64,000 nt of DNA from Centrapalus pauciflorus. Taxonomy: Eukaryota; Streptophyta; Magnoliopsida; Asterales; Asteraceae. The DNA is taken from positions 1,025,001 through 1,089,000 of the forward strand of contig JAANYP010004337.1 in assembly GCA_020465985.1 (NCBI GenBank), read 5' to 3'. Shown piece after piece: positions 1 through 11,492 of the stretch. Below the pieces are notes generated by a model. It made no database searches. It saw nothing but the letters and a program-made list of their open reading frames with translations, and was not told the DNA's origin. Every line of letters begins with the position of its first letter. The first letter of the stretch is position 1. Both the position numbers and the translations under genes were made by a program.

Positions 1-205
1 ATTACCACAATTTGTTACTATTAGGACCAATTATTATGTAGGGTTAGAACAAACTGTTACAGTTCGGCTATACTCTTTAATACTTGGACATGACTGATGC
101 TTTTTGTAACCTTTTCATGTCAATCTCAATGCTGCTTTGTATATGTGCAATTATCTTCAAGTATATTGAAACTGTTGTTTGAAAGGTGATTTGGTTTTTG
201 TTCAG

Positions 206-1349
206 GTTGTTTTGTTGATGAAAAATCTATGCGCAAATTTGAAAAGCCCCCAGTTTGATGACTATGTAAGTGCTCTTTCAACCTCTACTTTTTTTTTATG
301 TGACTGTGTCTCTTTGTCAAAGTTAACCTGATGTATTATGACTAAATGGAACTGTGAATGAGACACCACCCCTGCCAATGAAAATTGCAGCATTTTGTTC
401 TTTTGTAAAGATAGCAAGTTCAAACCATGCATCATCATAATTGATGATTTTGTTCCATTGATTTAAGTTGACAAGATTTTTTTATTCTTAGATGTCAAAA
501 AAGTCGTCCATTTTACCTGAACTGTTTTTGAGTCAAAGATGGAATTCTTTATGGGACGAAATATTCCAATGTGTGTATTGCTCGAAAGTTGAAACTCATC
601 AATGTGGTCTTATGTGGCACCATTGAACAGGCTAGTTGCTGATACTGTTTTACATCTTTCTCTGTTGATGAAAATTGGAAGTCATTTTTAGTATGAACAC
701 GGTTTTTGCAATTAATAATTTTTGGTAGGTGAGGAAGTTATGGATTCTGAATATATGGCTCAAATTGTAATTTTTCTTGCTAAAGATTTCGCTATTGTTA
801 TATCACTGCTGGTGGAGAGGCGGTAAAATGGGAGGATTAAATAATGATCACTTTTAAGTAGGAATTCAAACGATTGGAATTGGGACGATCCGTCAAACAT
901 TTAAAAAAAATAACATCTATAAATAGTTAATGTATTCAGCATGTTACAAAACCCATATAGATAGTAATAAACTATTTATGATTTAGAGAAGTATAAGCAT
1001 TTGAATACATTTTACTTGATGCAGAATCTATAAATTACAACCCACATAAACATGTTTCCAGATAAATGGTTGAAACTGCCACATGAACAGTAGTAGCTCC
1101 TTGACTCATCTTATGAAAGGTTGGATTACTAGTCTTAATCAGATGCAGTTTTCTGGTATCTTCTTCTGTAGAGGGATGCATCAAATTATTTAATCAACAT
1201 GGTTTGCTTAAAGTTTTTTCGTTTTCATCGACTAACAAGTATTCTGTGGCACACAGAGGAGATTGTTTTCTTGCTACGATGCTGGAACCGGAAAGGTTAC
1301 AGCAAGTGGGTCATTAGATGGTCTCCAAGCACCAATCCCGTCTTCATAA
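206..1349 (+). CDS. REVEILLE/LCL-type MYB transcription factor, 3' end (partial)
   Basis: Two terminal coding exons are visible: 206-265 (after ttcag, before gtaag) and 1257-1349 (after cacacag, ending in TAA). They join in phase 0. The first encodes VVLLMKNLCANLKSPQFDDY and the second begins RRLFSCYDAG and runs 30 residues to the stop. This matches the C-terminal LCL block of REVEILLE proteins (RVE3/4/5/6/8), where a V-LLLM-NL--NL-SP-FE segment is followed by RRLL-SYD. The family are single-MYB nuclear regulators of evening-phased clock genes. The MYB domain itself is upstream of the window, so RVE3/RVE5 is only the best guess, supported by its neighbour being a CBE1-like gene as in Arabidopsis. 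The final intron is about 990 bp. The 3'UTR probably ends between 1600 and 1750. Confidence 0.7.
266..1256 (+). other. Last intron of the REVEILLE-like gene
   Basis: GT at 266 and AG at 1255-1256 bound a 991-bp AT-rich intron. I see no repeat or nested gene in it. Confidence 0.65.
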
Positions 1350-2054
1350 GCTCGGCTGTTTCTGCAGGAAGTATGTACAAAAGCCAAGTATACTTTTTTC
1401 TGGTTTCCAGTTACATGATGTTTTGTTTTGTAGGGTAGCTTGTATATATAGTGTGTTCTGTGGGAATTTCATCATCAGTCTCATGCTTTCTTGATGATAG
1501 ACATGCAACAACAATATGTATGTGTTGTGGTTTTCAGAATAAGATGATGTAGTTCATGTTTTGTTGCTATGATCAAATAATCAGTCTTGTCTGATTTTCT
1601 GTATCATCTCGAGTAAGTGCACCGACAAGGGCCAAGGCCCAATCTCATCCTGTGACTAGTGACTAGTTTTTTAGGCACTTATTACTCAAGTTTTATGTTG
1701 CTGTATGTTTCTTATTAACTAATTTATAAATACATTGGTTTCTCATATTATGTTTATATTATTATATATGAGCTTTTTAAGCTCGCAAACCCATATTAGT
1801 TGTTGGAGTTCGAACTTAAAAAGTTTAGGTTTACAAGTTTGTTTTTATAAAAAAAAAAAAAGGTAACCCACTCTTTGGGACTCTTTACCGTCTCATGGTT
1901 TACATGAAGAAACCATATTATGTAACTCATGGTTAAAGGATGTGCGTAGGTTGAACCCTGAACATTTATTATAGATATTATGTTTCGAACCATTGTTGCA
2001 AGACATAAATTTATTCATCATGTGACTGGAGTTTGATTCTAAATGAGGTGGAAT

Positions 2055-2564
2055 TAGGGGTGTTCAAAATCGGATATCCGAATTTTCGGATAGTGAATTT
2101 TGCTATCCGAATCCGAAATTTCGGATTCGGATTATTCGAATATCCAAAAATTCATATTTTTAAATTTTTTTAAAAAATTAGATCAAAATTATAAATATCA
2201 AAATACAAATTCACATATCCAAATACATATTAATGATAAATATATTACAAACTAAATGTATTTAGAATTATTTTTTTACTCAAAACGACTAAAAAAAAGA
2301 TTAAAAACTAAAATATATAAAATATTAGTTAATAAATCTATAATATAAGCATAAAACTCAAAAATATATATTAGAATAATAGTAAATACTCAAATATTAT
2401 GTAAATAATCAATACTAAAGATATAAAATATTTCAATTTTTTTTTTTTGGATTTTCGGATATCGGATTATCCGAATCTTTTTAGAATTTTACTATTCGAA
2501 TGCGAAATTTCAGATCTGATTTTTATTTCGGATGCTCGGATTCAGATTTTTATGAACACCCCTA
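2055..2564. mobile_element. hAT-type MITE, 510 bp, TSD GGTGGAAT
   Basis: Terminal inverted repeats TAGGGGTGTTCA and TGAACACCCCTA bound the element. It is flanked by a perfect 8-bp duplication GGTGGAAT at 2047-2054 and 2565-2572. Subterminal DNA is made of alternating 'ggatatccgaa' and 'ttcggat' words on both sides, which would fold into a hairpin. The AT-rich core holds no coding region. The TIR pattern and 8-bp TSD indicate a non-autonomous hAT element. Confidence 0.88.
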
Positions 2565-2939
2565 GGTGGAATAGAGAACGGGACTAGATCTTTGATCTGA
2601 AAAATAAGTGAGTGTAGAAAACTGAATTTAGTATAGATGTTACTTTTTTTCATTTATTTATTAACATAGAGAGAATCAAAAGGATGGTGTCACTTTAATT
2701 ATCATTAGTTAAGTAACTTATAAATTTATTCCACTCCATTCCATGGTACTGAACATTTCTAAATTAAGCTTGGCAAAAAATCCATATCCGACAAAAAAAA
2801 ACCCAAAAATCAACTTTTATTTGACTGGGATCCCTGAGTTAACAAGAATGGAGACGGGGTCCTCAATTTATAGTAATGGGGATGGCCATGGGACGCTTAA
2901 ATCTTCAATTGGGATCTTGATCAGTGGCGGATCTAGAAA

Positions 2940-3180
2940 ATAAAGTCGCTGGTGGCACCAAGTGATCGCTTCCACCTTGTTGTCCAACATAATCTCTCAT
3001 TAGGTAGCAACATAAACAAAAAGCTTTGTCCGCTTTTACACTATATTCTAACCAACGAAATTCATCAAACCATGTCGGAACAAAACGTCTTGCTTTAGCC
3101 CCTATGAATTTTGTAGGAAAAACATGACGGCGTGGTTGAAAAGGTCCCCTTTGGAATTGAATTAGGATTTGAAATTGAAG
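2940..3180 (-). pseudogene. Fragment of hAT transposase (TTF / ZMYM1-like zinc-finger domain)
   Basis: The minus-strand translation reads RGPFQPRRHVFPTKF, then RRFVPTWFDEFRWLEYS, then KADKAFCLCCYLMRD. This is the pattern of the TTF-type zinc finger in plant 'zinc finger MYM-type protein 1-like' hAT transposases (RGPCQP...FP, F...W..EF.WLEYS...DAAFCLCCYLF). Only this domain survives, with no start matching the family and no catalytic region. It sits inside the element with the ATCTTGAT duplication. The fragment is probably not expressed as a working protein. Confidence 0.75.
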
Positions 3181-3330
3181 GAGTAGAATTAACAAGTGGA
3201 ACATTATTTCAACCACTTCCACTTGAAGGTTCCCCACTACCGAATGATAATTTCCTTTTCAAAAATTTATCCATTGAACCTACAATTGTCAATTAAGACT
3301 TTATAAAACACATAAACACACAATGGTACA

Positions 3331-3545
3331 AAGTCTTTCAATCACAAAGCAATTAACTAAACAATTAACATTTTAACAAGTTAGTATCAATTAACTAAAC
3401 AAAATACTCAAAGTCTTAAAATCACAAAGCAATTGACTAAACAATTAACATTTTAACAAGTTAGTATCAATTAACTAAACAAAATACTCAAAGTCTTAAA
3501 ATCACAAAGCAATCGACTAAACAATTAACAATCTAATATCAAACT
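3331..3545. repeat. 80-bp tandem repeat, about 2.7 copies, inside hAT element
   Basis: Units start at 3331, 3411 and 3491, each opening with 'aagtctt.aaatcacaaagc' followed by 'aat.gactaaacaattaaca'. The first two units are nearly identical and the third is truncated. The repeat is internal to the 2922-4031 hAT element. Confidence 0.85.
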
Positions 3546-4163
3546 ATCAATTAACTAATAAACCTCTCAAACTCTCAAAGTCTTAAAATAATAAAATGAC
3601 AATCTATAATCTATTTCTAATTAACCATATTACCTTTTGACTTTTGGAATCGGGCGCCGGCGCAGTCGAGCAGGCGAAGGGAAGAAGGCGAGTAGGCGAC
3701 CGCCGAAGAGGAAGAAGAAAAGAGAGCGGCGCCGGCGGTCGGCGCAGAAGAAGGAAAGCGAGCAACGGCGAGAGGGGCAGCGGCGCAGAAGCAGGCGACC
3801 GAGATTCAACAGCGTTGTTCCTTGTTCGTTCTGTCGTTCACGTCAAGGTCTCTGGAGTCTGAGAAGCGTGCTAGGTTCTTTTAATTTGTGGGCTGGGCTA
3901 TAATAATTTAGTTGGGTCACTTCAAAAGTTGGGCTGAGTGCACCATAACAGATTTAAAGAATTTTCTAAGGGCTGGGCTTGAAGGACTGGTGGCCTGGGC
4001 CACCACTACCCAGGCCTTAAATCCGCCCCTGATCTTGATTTTATTTTGTGTTTTAATATAATTTATTAAATTAAATTTACAACGTAAATTATTTATAACG
4101 TTTTATAAAAATTATTAAGAGTTAAAGTCTTACAAATGTATGTTGCTTAACGAAAAGTATGTT

Positions 4164-4585
4164 CAGGGCCGTCTCTTAGATTTCAGAGGTCCTGTGCAAT
4201 AACTGTAAAAGAGGCTCTGTAAACTTAAAATTAATATTATCTTCATCAACATTAGTCTTATTTTTAAAAAACTTATCAAGAGCTCCACTTTGAGACTTAA
4301 CAAGCTCTTCAATTCGTTTTTTCTTTTTACGCTTTTCATACCCAGACTTATGTTTTCTCATCCTAAAAGACATAAAAGTTTATAAAACGATTAGGAAATT
4401 GGTGAAAGAATGAAAAGATACAACTTGATGGTGACTTATTGGGCTTTGGAATTGTGTTGTGACTTATTGGTCTTTGGCTTGACAAACATTATACATAAAC
4501 ATATCCTAAAAAAAAAATTTGTGGCCCTCTGGATTTTGGGGCCCTGGGCAGAAGCCCACTTGGCCCTCCCTCATCACCGGCCCTG
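4164..4585 (-). mobile_element. hAT element, 422 bp, TSD AGTATGTT, with transposase N-terminus remnant
   Basis: Ends are CAGGGCCGTCTC and CACCGGCCCTG, flanked by perfect AGTATGTT duplications at 4156-4163 and 4586-4593. The minus strand at 4373-4176 translates to a lysine-rich N-terminus containing EELVKSQSGALDKFF. That is the typical start of TTF/ZMYM-type plant hAT transposases. The element lies 132 bp from the 2922-4031 element and is also of ZMYM type, so the two may derive from related autonomous parents. Confidence 0.88.
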
Positions 4586-5096
4586 AGTATGTTGCTTTAC
4601 TAAATTAACGAAACGACTAATCTAGTTTTTTTCCTATCATGTTGACACTTGTATAAATTATGACCTGTCCATATATTATTTGGAACCGGTTACTATGTTA
4701 AGTTTTGCAGTTTTTAATAATTTGACTGATGATGTAACATTTTTTTGATGACATGGTGCTTATGTGGACATGAAATTTACATCAATTAATTTTTCTAAAC
4801 TTGAGATCTTTATCATTATAATCGTCTTCATTATATATATTATTATTTCTTTAAAATCAAATCTATGTTTCCAGCACCATCTCCTATGACCATTACCGGC
4901 GTCTTCATCAAACCCACATCTTAATCCATCTCCGTCCACCATGCAAAACCAAACAAATCCCAATCATAAGTTGCATCTTTGATATATATTTATGCAAGGT
5001 AGAAAAGAAGAGGATGAACAGATTGAAACCAACTGAAAATTTAAAATGAAATCAATCTGGAAGCTTCTCATAAAACTAATTTACTGACACAAATCT

Positions 5097-5256
5097 GCTT
5101 TGAAATAGTAACTTCATTAGATATGTAATCTTTATCAAATCTATTACATACAATCAATTACAGTTATGAATAAATTGCTTTGAAATAGTAACTTCATCAG
5201 ATATGTAATCTTTATTAAATCTATTACATACAATCAATGACAATTATGAATAAATT
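5097..5256. repeat. 80-bp tandem duplication
   Basis: Two adjacent 80-bp copies share 'tgaaatagtaacttcat.a' and 'atctattacatacaatcaat', with the first such word at 5101 and the second at 5181. A handful of substitutions separate them. No coding potential is seen. Confidence 0.85.
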
Positions 5257-5668
5257 GTATTCTTTTACAACAACGAAATGGAAACTTATCGGACAGGGAT
5301 GAGGATAGAAAATAATATATTTTTCTGTTGCATTGAATTGTCTACCTTAAATTGTGGTATCCCATTTGTATTGGGGTAATGAATAAATTGTCTTTTTTTA
5401 CAACAACATGAATTTTGTTGGGACAAAAAGAGTTAAAAGATGTTGGGATTATTGGACAAAGGTGTGACAAATAACAATCAAATCAAAATAAGGTAAGGTA
5501 ATAAAACCTCATTTACACAAGCAGTTAAGTAGTGGTAGTTGGAACTTTGGACGTTGGTAATCAATCACATATGTCTAAGGAAATTTCATAAATCCAAAAA
5601 CCATCAAACCGCCGTTGTCAATTTTTAGGTTAGCTCAAGTGTTTATTGTTATTTCAAAACGAATATAA

Positions 5669-6526
5669 CTAGTATTTTTCCCGTGCGGTGCCTGGGTTTA
5701 CCATGTAAAAGTTTTATAAATAGTATTTTAATAATATAATGTATCTTTATATACATCAAACTCAATTATTTATGAAGTTTAACTTATATGTGTTATAAAA
5801 CCAACGAAAAGAAAATATATGAAACTATTTTTTTTAATGTTTTGTATATATAAATGTATTAAATTACACACTGGTTAAAAGTTTTATAAATAGTCTTTTA
5901 ATAATACAATGTATCTTTATATACATCAAACTCAATTATTATATGTATGAAGTTTAACTTATATGTGTTATAAAACCAACGAAAAGAAAATATATGAAAC
6001 TATTTTTTTAATGTTTTGTATATATAAATGTATTAAATACACACTGGTTAAATGAGTAAAGAACGACAATGGCCAAACCGAAGCTCTATGTGGCCATGTC
6101 CTGTGTGGCAAATTCTAGTAAGTACCCAACCTCGTCGTTATTTTTATATTATTCTAATAATGTAAATAACTGCTAACATTTTAACAATCTAAACTATTTG
6201 TAATATTTACCCATTTAATTATCTAAAAAACTTAGTAACCTCCCCACTATTTAAAAAACTTCTTAACTCCCCACTATCTGCCCCACTATCTAAAAAATCG
6301 CATAACTCCCCACTATCTCTCACAAATGACGTAAAGCTAATACTAAAATAATGGAAGTTGATGTGTAGTTTTACGTGTATGCCCTTGTTTGTGTAACCGC
6401 TATAGTATGTAAAAGAAGGGTAATTTTGTAACTATCTAAATGGCTCCTTATCAACGGCTCATGATCAATGGATTAAGATCGGACGGTTGAGAATTGCTGG
6501 AGTCTTTAAGCACCGCCAGCAATAGA
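5669..6526 (-). mobile_element. Probable non-autonomous Helitron
   Basis: Read on the minus strand, the right edge gives A then TCTATTGCTGGCGG at 6526. The left edge ends in CTAG at 5669-5672 next to host T, preceded by a GC-rich stem-like stretch (cccgtgcggtgcctggg on the plus strand). This fits Helitron 5'-TC and CTAG-3' ends inserted between A and T. The ends are weaker than in the two Helitrons further right, so the 5' limit is tentative. A 170-bp direct duplication lies inside. Confidence 0.5.
5707..6053. repeat. 170-bp tandem duplication
   Basis: 'gttttataaatagt.ttttaataat' starts at 5711 and again at 5881. The copies stay collinear to 'acactggttaaa', differing by small indels and a few substitutions. 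They sit within the probable Helitron. Confidence 0.85.
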
Positions 6527-6716
6527 TAGTTATAATTTATTGTGGGAGTCATTGTACGACATAATAAAACAATAAAAATATAAAAGATTTTTTTTTTCAA
6601 TTGACGTATAAATAATAAAAACCAATATACTTTTACATTTTGAATACATAAAGAAAAAAAGTGTAGGAGTTAAAGTCAATTAAATTAACGAATGAACTAA
6701 ATCAACAAAGTTATTA

Positions 6717-6998
6717 AAAGTTTAGGTCATATAATGTTAACGTACTTATTCAAATGTATCAATATAGTACATGAACCTTTTGTTTTACGCATATGATACA
6801 TGAACTTTAGTTTTTCGTTCTGATATGATACATTTTTGCATAAACTGGGTTTTATTGGTATGGAAAAAAACCCGGCTTCTATGTAAATTGTATCATATTG
6901 GATTGGGAAATTAAAGCTCATATATCATATGTTTAAAAAAAAGTTAATTTACCATGTCAATATATTTAGAAAAGTATGTTGATATTGTACTAACCTAA
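6717..6998. mobile_element. Putative foldback MITE
   Basis: The left arm 'aaagtttaggt...gttaacgtacttattcaaatg' is roughly complementary to the right arm ending 'gttgatattgtactaacctaaac'. Both arms repeat 'gatacatgaac/gtacatgaac' words. No clean target duplication was found, so the limits and superfamily are uncertain. Confidence 0.4.
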
Positions 6999-7102
6999 AC
7001 CCCAATTTATAAAAATATGTATTTACATGGATGTATTATTAACTTGAGACCTTCACTAAAGCCAAAATTAATATATCTTATCTTTATTGTATTTTTTTAT
7101 TA

Positions 7103-7496
7103 GGGTTAATATTAAAAAAAAAATCTTTTTATCATTTTTGTGGTTAAGTCTTTAAATTTTATAATTTTTATGTCCCTTGATATTTTTGTATCTTATTTTA
7201 AAAATATATATGTGACTTGTTTAGCAGATAATTAATTGGTATACTGCATATGGACTTAAACAGTTGGAAAAATCCAATGATTTAATTATGAAAACTAGAA
7301 ATAGAAAGTTGAGTTTTTTTCTATTATTAAATCATTTAATACACTATATATTTTACCAACTAAACATATTATAAATAGAAAATGTATAGTACTTTTGAGT
7401 AAGAAAAATTATACAGACACTTAAATAATCAGACATAAAATTCATATTCTTAATCACAAAAACGAAAAATAATATTGGTTTTCTTAATATTAATCC
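7103..7496. mobile_element. Putative MITE, first copy of a family also at 37061
   Basis: The left end GGGTTAATATTAA is inverted at the right end as TTAATATTAATCC. The inner arm 'tcatttttgtggttaagtcttt' mirrors 'cttaatcacaaaaacga'. The same arrangement recurs at 37061-37449. The TSD could not be decided. Confidence 0.5.
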
Positions 7497-8280
7497 ATTT
7501 CATTGTGTTTATATTATCTTGCTGTGAAAACTAATTGTGAATTTTAATTGTTATATGAAAGATATAACTATTAAAAGACAATTTTATGCCATTATGTATT
7601 TGACAATTTTATGCCATTATGTATTAATCCACAATCATAAGATCATTATTTATCTCTGACTAAACGTGTATCAATATCCAATTTTACAAAAGTTTTACAT
7701 AAATAGTACATTATTTAAATTAATGATAGGAATATCCACTATCCACGCTACTAAATTAGACTTTGTTACATTAGATGTTTAGATTTACGTTTGAAGAAGT
7801 GACGTAGTTGTTTTGGAAATTAATAATCAGATAATAGTTGTAACAAAAAATACCGTCGAAAATTTAGTGTTTGGTTTAGCTTTTGCTATTTATTATTATA
7901 ATGATCAAATAATCAGTTTTTAAAATTTTAGATTTGCATTTTAACTTGTAAAATGATCAAATTACTTATTAAGCAAATAAGATACATTTTTAATCTTATG
8001 AAAAAGTGTGATAAAATTAATTCTAAACGCAAATAATTCGAATTCGGGCCGGTTCATATTTAGTCTGTTTCTCTATTCTTTATTTTGCGCATTTTCGATT
8101 TCTAGGTAATTCGAATTCGGGCCTATTTGGGCCGATTCTAGAACCGAGCTCATCCATACTGAGGTAGGTGTCACGAAGTCTCTGTATTTTTTACTAATTC
8201 TACAGAGATTTCAATATTTATTTCTCCTCATATGAAAAGGATTGAAAGTAAGGAATGAAAAATCCTTTAATTCTCTCAGA
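7497..8280. other. AT-rich intergenic DNA
   Basis: No gene seen. A short direct repeat 'gacaattttatgccattatgtatt' occurs twice near 7579-7625. A 'gaattcgggcc' word occurs twice near 8040 and 8112. Confidence 0.5.
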
Positions 8281-8288
8281 CTCCAAAC

Positions 8289-8910
8289 TAGGGATGACAA
8301 TGAGGCGGGGCGGGGATCTCAGTTCCCATCCCCATCCCCGCTTCATAATCCTCTCCCCCATCCCCGGCCCCATCCCCGTCGGGGAATGAATTTATATTCC
8401 CATCCCCGTCCCAATCGGGGATCGGGGATCCCCGTCGGGGAATCGGGTTTTTCAAGTTCCTAAGGATTATTTAAGTTTAAACTATAAAAGGCTAATTTAG
8501 TAGAAAAATATATGTAAATAAACACTAAAAAATTAATTCAAACATATTTGAGGATTTACATATATAATATATAATTTGTAATAAAACTAAAACAAAGAAA
8601 TGGATGCAAAACATTTATAAAACCAATGAAATGAGAAATAACAATAGTATTTTAAACTATAGAAAAGTCATATACAATGATATTTAATATATTATATAAA
8701 ATGTAATGAATAATTTACAATGTAAAGTTAAATATATATAATAATTTATATTAAAACATAATTTATAATCGGGGTCGGGTTCGGGGTCGGGGATTAAAGT
8801 GTCTCTCATTCCCGCCCCGTCCCCATCCCCGGTCAACTCCTGGATTCCCCGGTCAAATCGGGGTCGAGTTACGGGTTCCCCGTCGGGGTTGGGTTTTTTT
8901 GCCATGCCTA
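8289..8910. mobile_element. hAT-type MITE, 622 bp, TSD CTCCAAAC
   Basis: Ends TAGGGATGACAATG and TTTGCCATGCCTA are imperfect inverted repeats flanked by an exact 8-bp duplication CTCCAAAC (8281-8288, 8911-8918). GC-rich blocks of repeated 'ccccatccccg' or 'cggggatcgggg' lie inside both ends around an AT-rich core. Apparent reading frames here are low-complexity artefacts. Confidence 0.88.
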
Positions 8911-9016
8911 CTCCAAACAAACAAGAGAAATATATTCATTTTCATTTTTCTGTACCAAACGCACACTTAAGGAAAAGAGAAGAAACGTTCATGATCAGAC
9001 GTGGTTGTGTTTATAA

Positions 9017-9290
9017 GGGTTTATTATGAAAAAAACCAACATGTTTTCACGTTTTTTGCGTTTTGGTCCCTCTATGTTATTTTTTCCCATAAAAAACCTT
9101 AAGTTATTCTTTTCTTATTGGTTTAGTGAAATTTTGGACATTAGACCCCGGTTCTAATTTGTGAACCGGGTTTTATTTCACTAAACCAATAAGAAAAGAA
9201 TATCTTGAGGTTTTTTATGGAAAAAATAACATGGAGGGACGAAATCGCAAAAAAACATGAAATCATGTTGGTTTTTTTCATAATAAACTC
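9017..9290. mobile_element. MULE-like foldback MITE, 274 bp, 9-bp TSD TGTTTATAA
   Basis: The element is almost entirely two inverted arms. The left arm starts GGGTTTATTATGAAAAAAACC and the right arm ends GGTTTTTTTCATAATAAACTC, with a short non-palindromic centre near 9130-9165. A 9-bp duplication TGTTTATAA flanks it (9008-9016, 9291-9299). Long TIRs and a 9-bp TSD point to Mutator-like elements. Confidence 0.85.
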
Positions 9291-9299
9291 TGTTTATAA

Positions 9300-11375
9300 A
9301 GAAGTTTTTTACGTGGTTGTATTTATTTCATTTTCATTTTTCTCCTCATTTTCATATTCTAATATTTTTAATCACTTACGTGGTTGTGTTTGTAAATAAA
9401 ATTTTTTAAGTAGGACTACTACCGATGAAATGTCCATGATCAGACCATAGGGAATGGAATGGAAATGTGATATTTTAAATGGACAATGTAATGAATCTGG
9501 GACATTGTACAACATAGTTTTATATTTTCTAAAAGTAATGTGATTCTTATGCATGCATTTTTAATCAATAATTTTCTTACATTCGCATGTATCATTTGAT
9601 TCCATTTATAATAATCTAATACAATAATCTTTGCTTATTGGATCAATACTGCATAATAACGTCTCTTTTATGATATTAGATTATTCATAGGCTGCTATCA
9701 CATGTAGGGATGACAACGAGACATGCTTAGGCTAAGAATTTGTACCCTCCTCCCCAATTAAACAATTGATCGTCATCGTATGTTAAAAAAAAACATAGGG
9801 ACTTAAATAGGGATCATTACCATCCGATAAAAAGATTTTTGGACTATAAATGAAAATAATAAAACCATAGGGACTAAAAGTGTCATAGTTGAAAAAGTAA
9901 TTTCATTTCATAAACTTAACGATTGGACCATTAAGTTTAACGGCATAAGGACTAAAACCAGGAAAAATTAACAAATTAGGGACAAATTTTAATATTATTA
10001 AGATTGAAGGACTGTATTCGAGTAACCATCAAACCAAAAGGACGAAATGTCCTTTTATCTTTAAATTAAAATAGTGTTTTTCATCACATGATCATCGTTT
10101 AATTTAAACGGGTAAAATTTATTGTGGGAATCAGCAATATACTCAGAAAGATGGTACCACTACTATACCCAATCAACAAGCCAACTAGGACCAGCAAAGG
10201 CGACAAACTTCTATAAGATTTTAAACTGGGTTAGATCTAGTCTTATGGAGGAAAATTTAATTCTAACACAATCAAATCTATTCAAAAATAAAAGTCCTTC
10301 ATAAAACACCACCATTAATACAAAATACTCCTACTTAGATCAATCTTGAAATCACTTTGCAAAATGCAAACAAACTCAGACTGATTCATCCCTTCATACT
10401 ACATGAGCAAATTATACTAGTCTCTCTAAATGCGTTCATCTGTAACATTAGTCTTTAATACAAAATTCCAAAATCTAAGATTACGTTATTCTTTTGTTTT
10501 TTGTTTTGTAGGATCAAAAGCTCCTAATGACTACAATTTTGAATTATGTTAAATGAAAAAAAGTCATGAATCATGAGTAATGTAACATGAATTAAATATA
10601 AAAAAAGATTTTAGTAGTAAATGATTCAATAATTCATGATAATTCACCATTCATTATTCAAGACTCATGAGTAATCAATTATAGAAAATTAAACAGAAAG
10701 GTTTAGTAGCTAATAATGATATATTGACATATAGTATTCTCGAATTTGATTAGCTTTGATATCTTTTACATGAGCTTGAAAGAAACTTGATGAACATATT
10801 TTTGTGTTATTTACTTATTTGTATTTACAAATTGAACAAATGTTATTAAGCATATTCCTTATTAATATCTTTAAGATGTTAAAGCTCTTGAATTGATTTT
10901 GTACAAAGGTTTATGGGGTTAAGAAGCACTCAATACTAGTACATTTTGTACAATAGATTAAATAGAATCGTAAGGAATTAAATCTATTAGGTTTATAAGT
11001 TTATTTGTCATGTAACGATAGTCTTAACTTTCAACAGGAAAAATAGAAGAATCAACTTTATAAATCATAATTTACGTTTTGTTTTATCATCAACATGTAA
11101 ATACTAAAAAAAATATAAGAAAAGAAACGAATGTTTATAGAATTTTGTTTATGTTAATTTTTAATTACATGTAACTATTTTCTTTAATCAAAAGTCTTAT
11201 AAATTTAATTGATATTATGTTTAACGAATTTATCATACTATCTATTCCGTGAAACACAAAGTTTTAAATCTTTTGACAAGTAAAAGTTAGTCAAAGGACT
11301 AAACGTGCATGATAATTATTGTTTGAGGACTATAATTTGTAATTAAATCTAATACTCTAGCACATATATCCCCTT
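9300..11375. other. Intergenic DNA upstream of the eIF4E-binding gene
   Basis: No gene seen. 9780-10060 has the 'gggactaaa...agggacaaa...gacgaaatgtcc' phrasing common in decayed plant transposons, without resolvable ends. The remainder to about 11370 is AT-rich and probably includes the promoter of the next gene. No convincing core promoter element was found beyond an 'acatatatcc' stretch near 11362. Confidence 0.4.
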
Positions 11376-11478
11376 TTTGTTTGCTACCAAGAAAGAGAGC
11401 CTCCTTCCTCTCTCTCTCAAACGATCTCTTTCCGAAATTATTTTATCTTCATCAGCGATCAATAGAAGGAAAACTCGA

Positions 11479-11490
11479 ATGAAACCCTAA
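11479..11490 (+). promoter_or_regulatory. uORF 1 (ATG AAA CCC TAA) in the 5' leader
   Basis: A four-codon upstream ORF lies in the presumed leader of the gene starting at 12036. It counts only if transcription starts near the CT-rich stretch at 11395-11430, which is inferred. Confidence 0.45.
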
Positions 11491-11492
11491 AA

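Larger units (their letters stand above)
2922..4031 (-). mobile_element. Decayed hAT element with TTF/ZMYM-type transposase fragment, TSD ATCTTGAT
   Basis: The element starts CAGTGGCGGATCTAG and ends TAAATCCGCCCCTG. It is bracketed by a perfect 8-bp duplication ATCTTGAT (2914-2921 and 4032-4039). On the minus strand it keeps a fragment of the zinc-finger region of plant ZMYM1-like hAT transposases (see 2940-3180). The right part (3640-3860) is GC-rich and Arg-rich in translation on the plus strand, probably non-coding. An 80-bp tandem repeat (3331-3545) lies inside. It must be non-autonomous or dead, since no DDE/hATC region remains. Confidence 0.88.

Noticed and set aside
3637..3903. Arg-rich plus-strand frames in a GC-rich patch
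   Set aside because: Low-complexity composition inside a hAT element, open in two frames simultaneously, with no homology recognised.
8242..9029. Pro/Ser-rich and Gly/Asp/Pro-rich small frames
   Set aside because: They coincide with the GC-rich subterminal repeats of the hAT element at 8289-8910.
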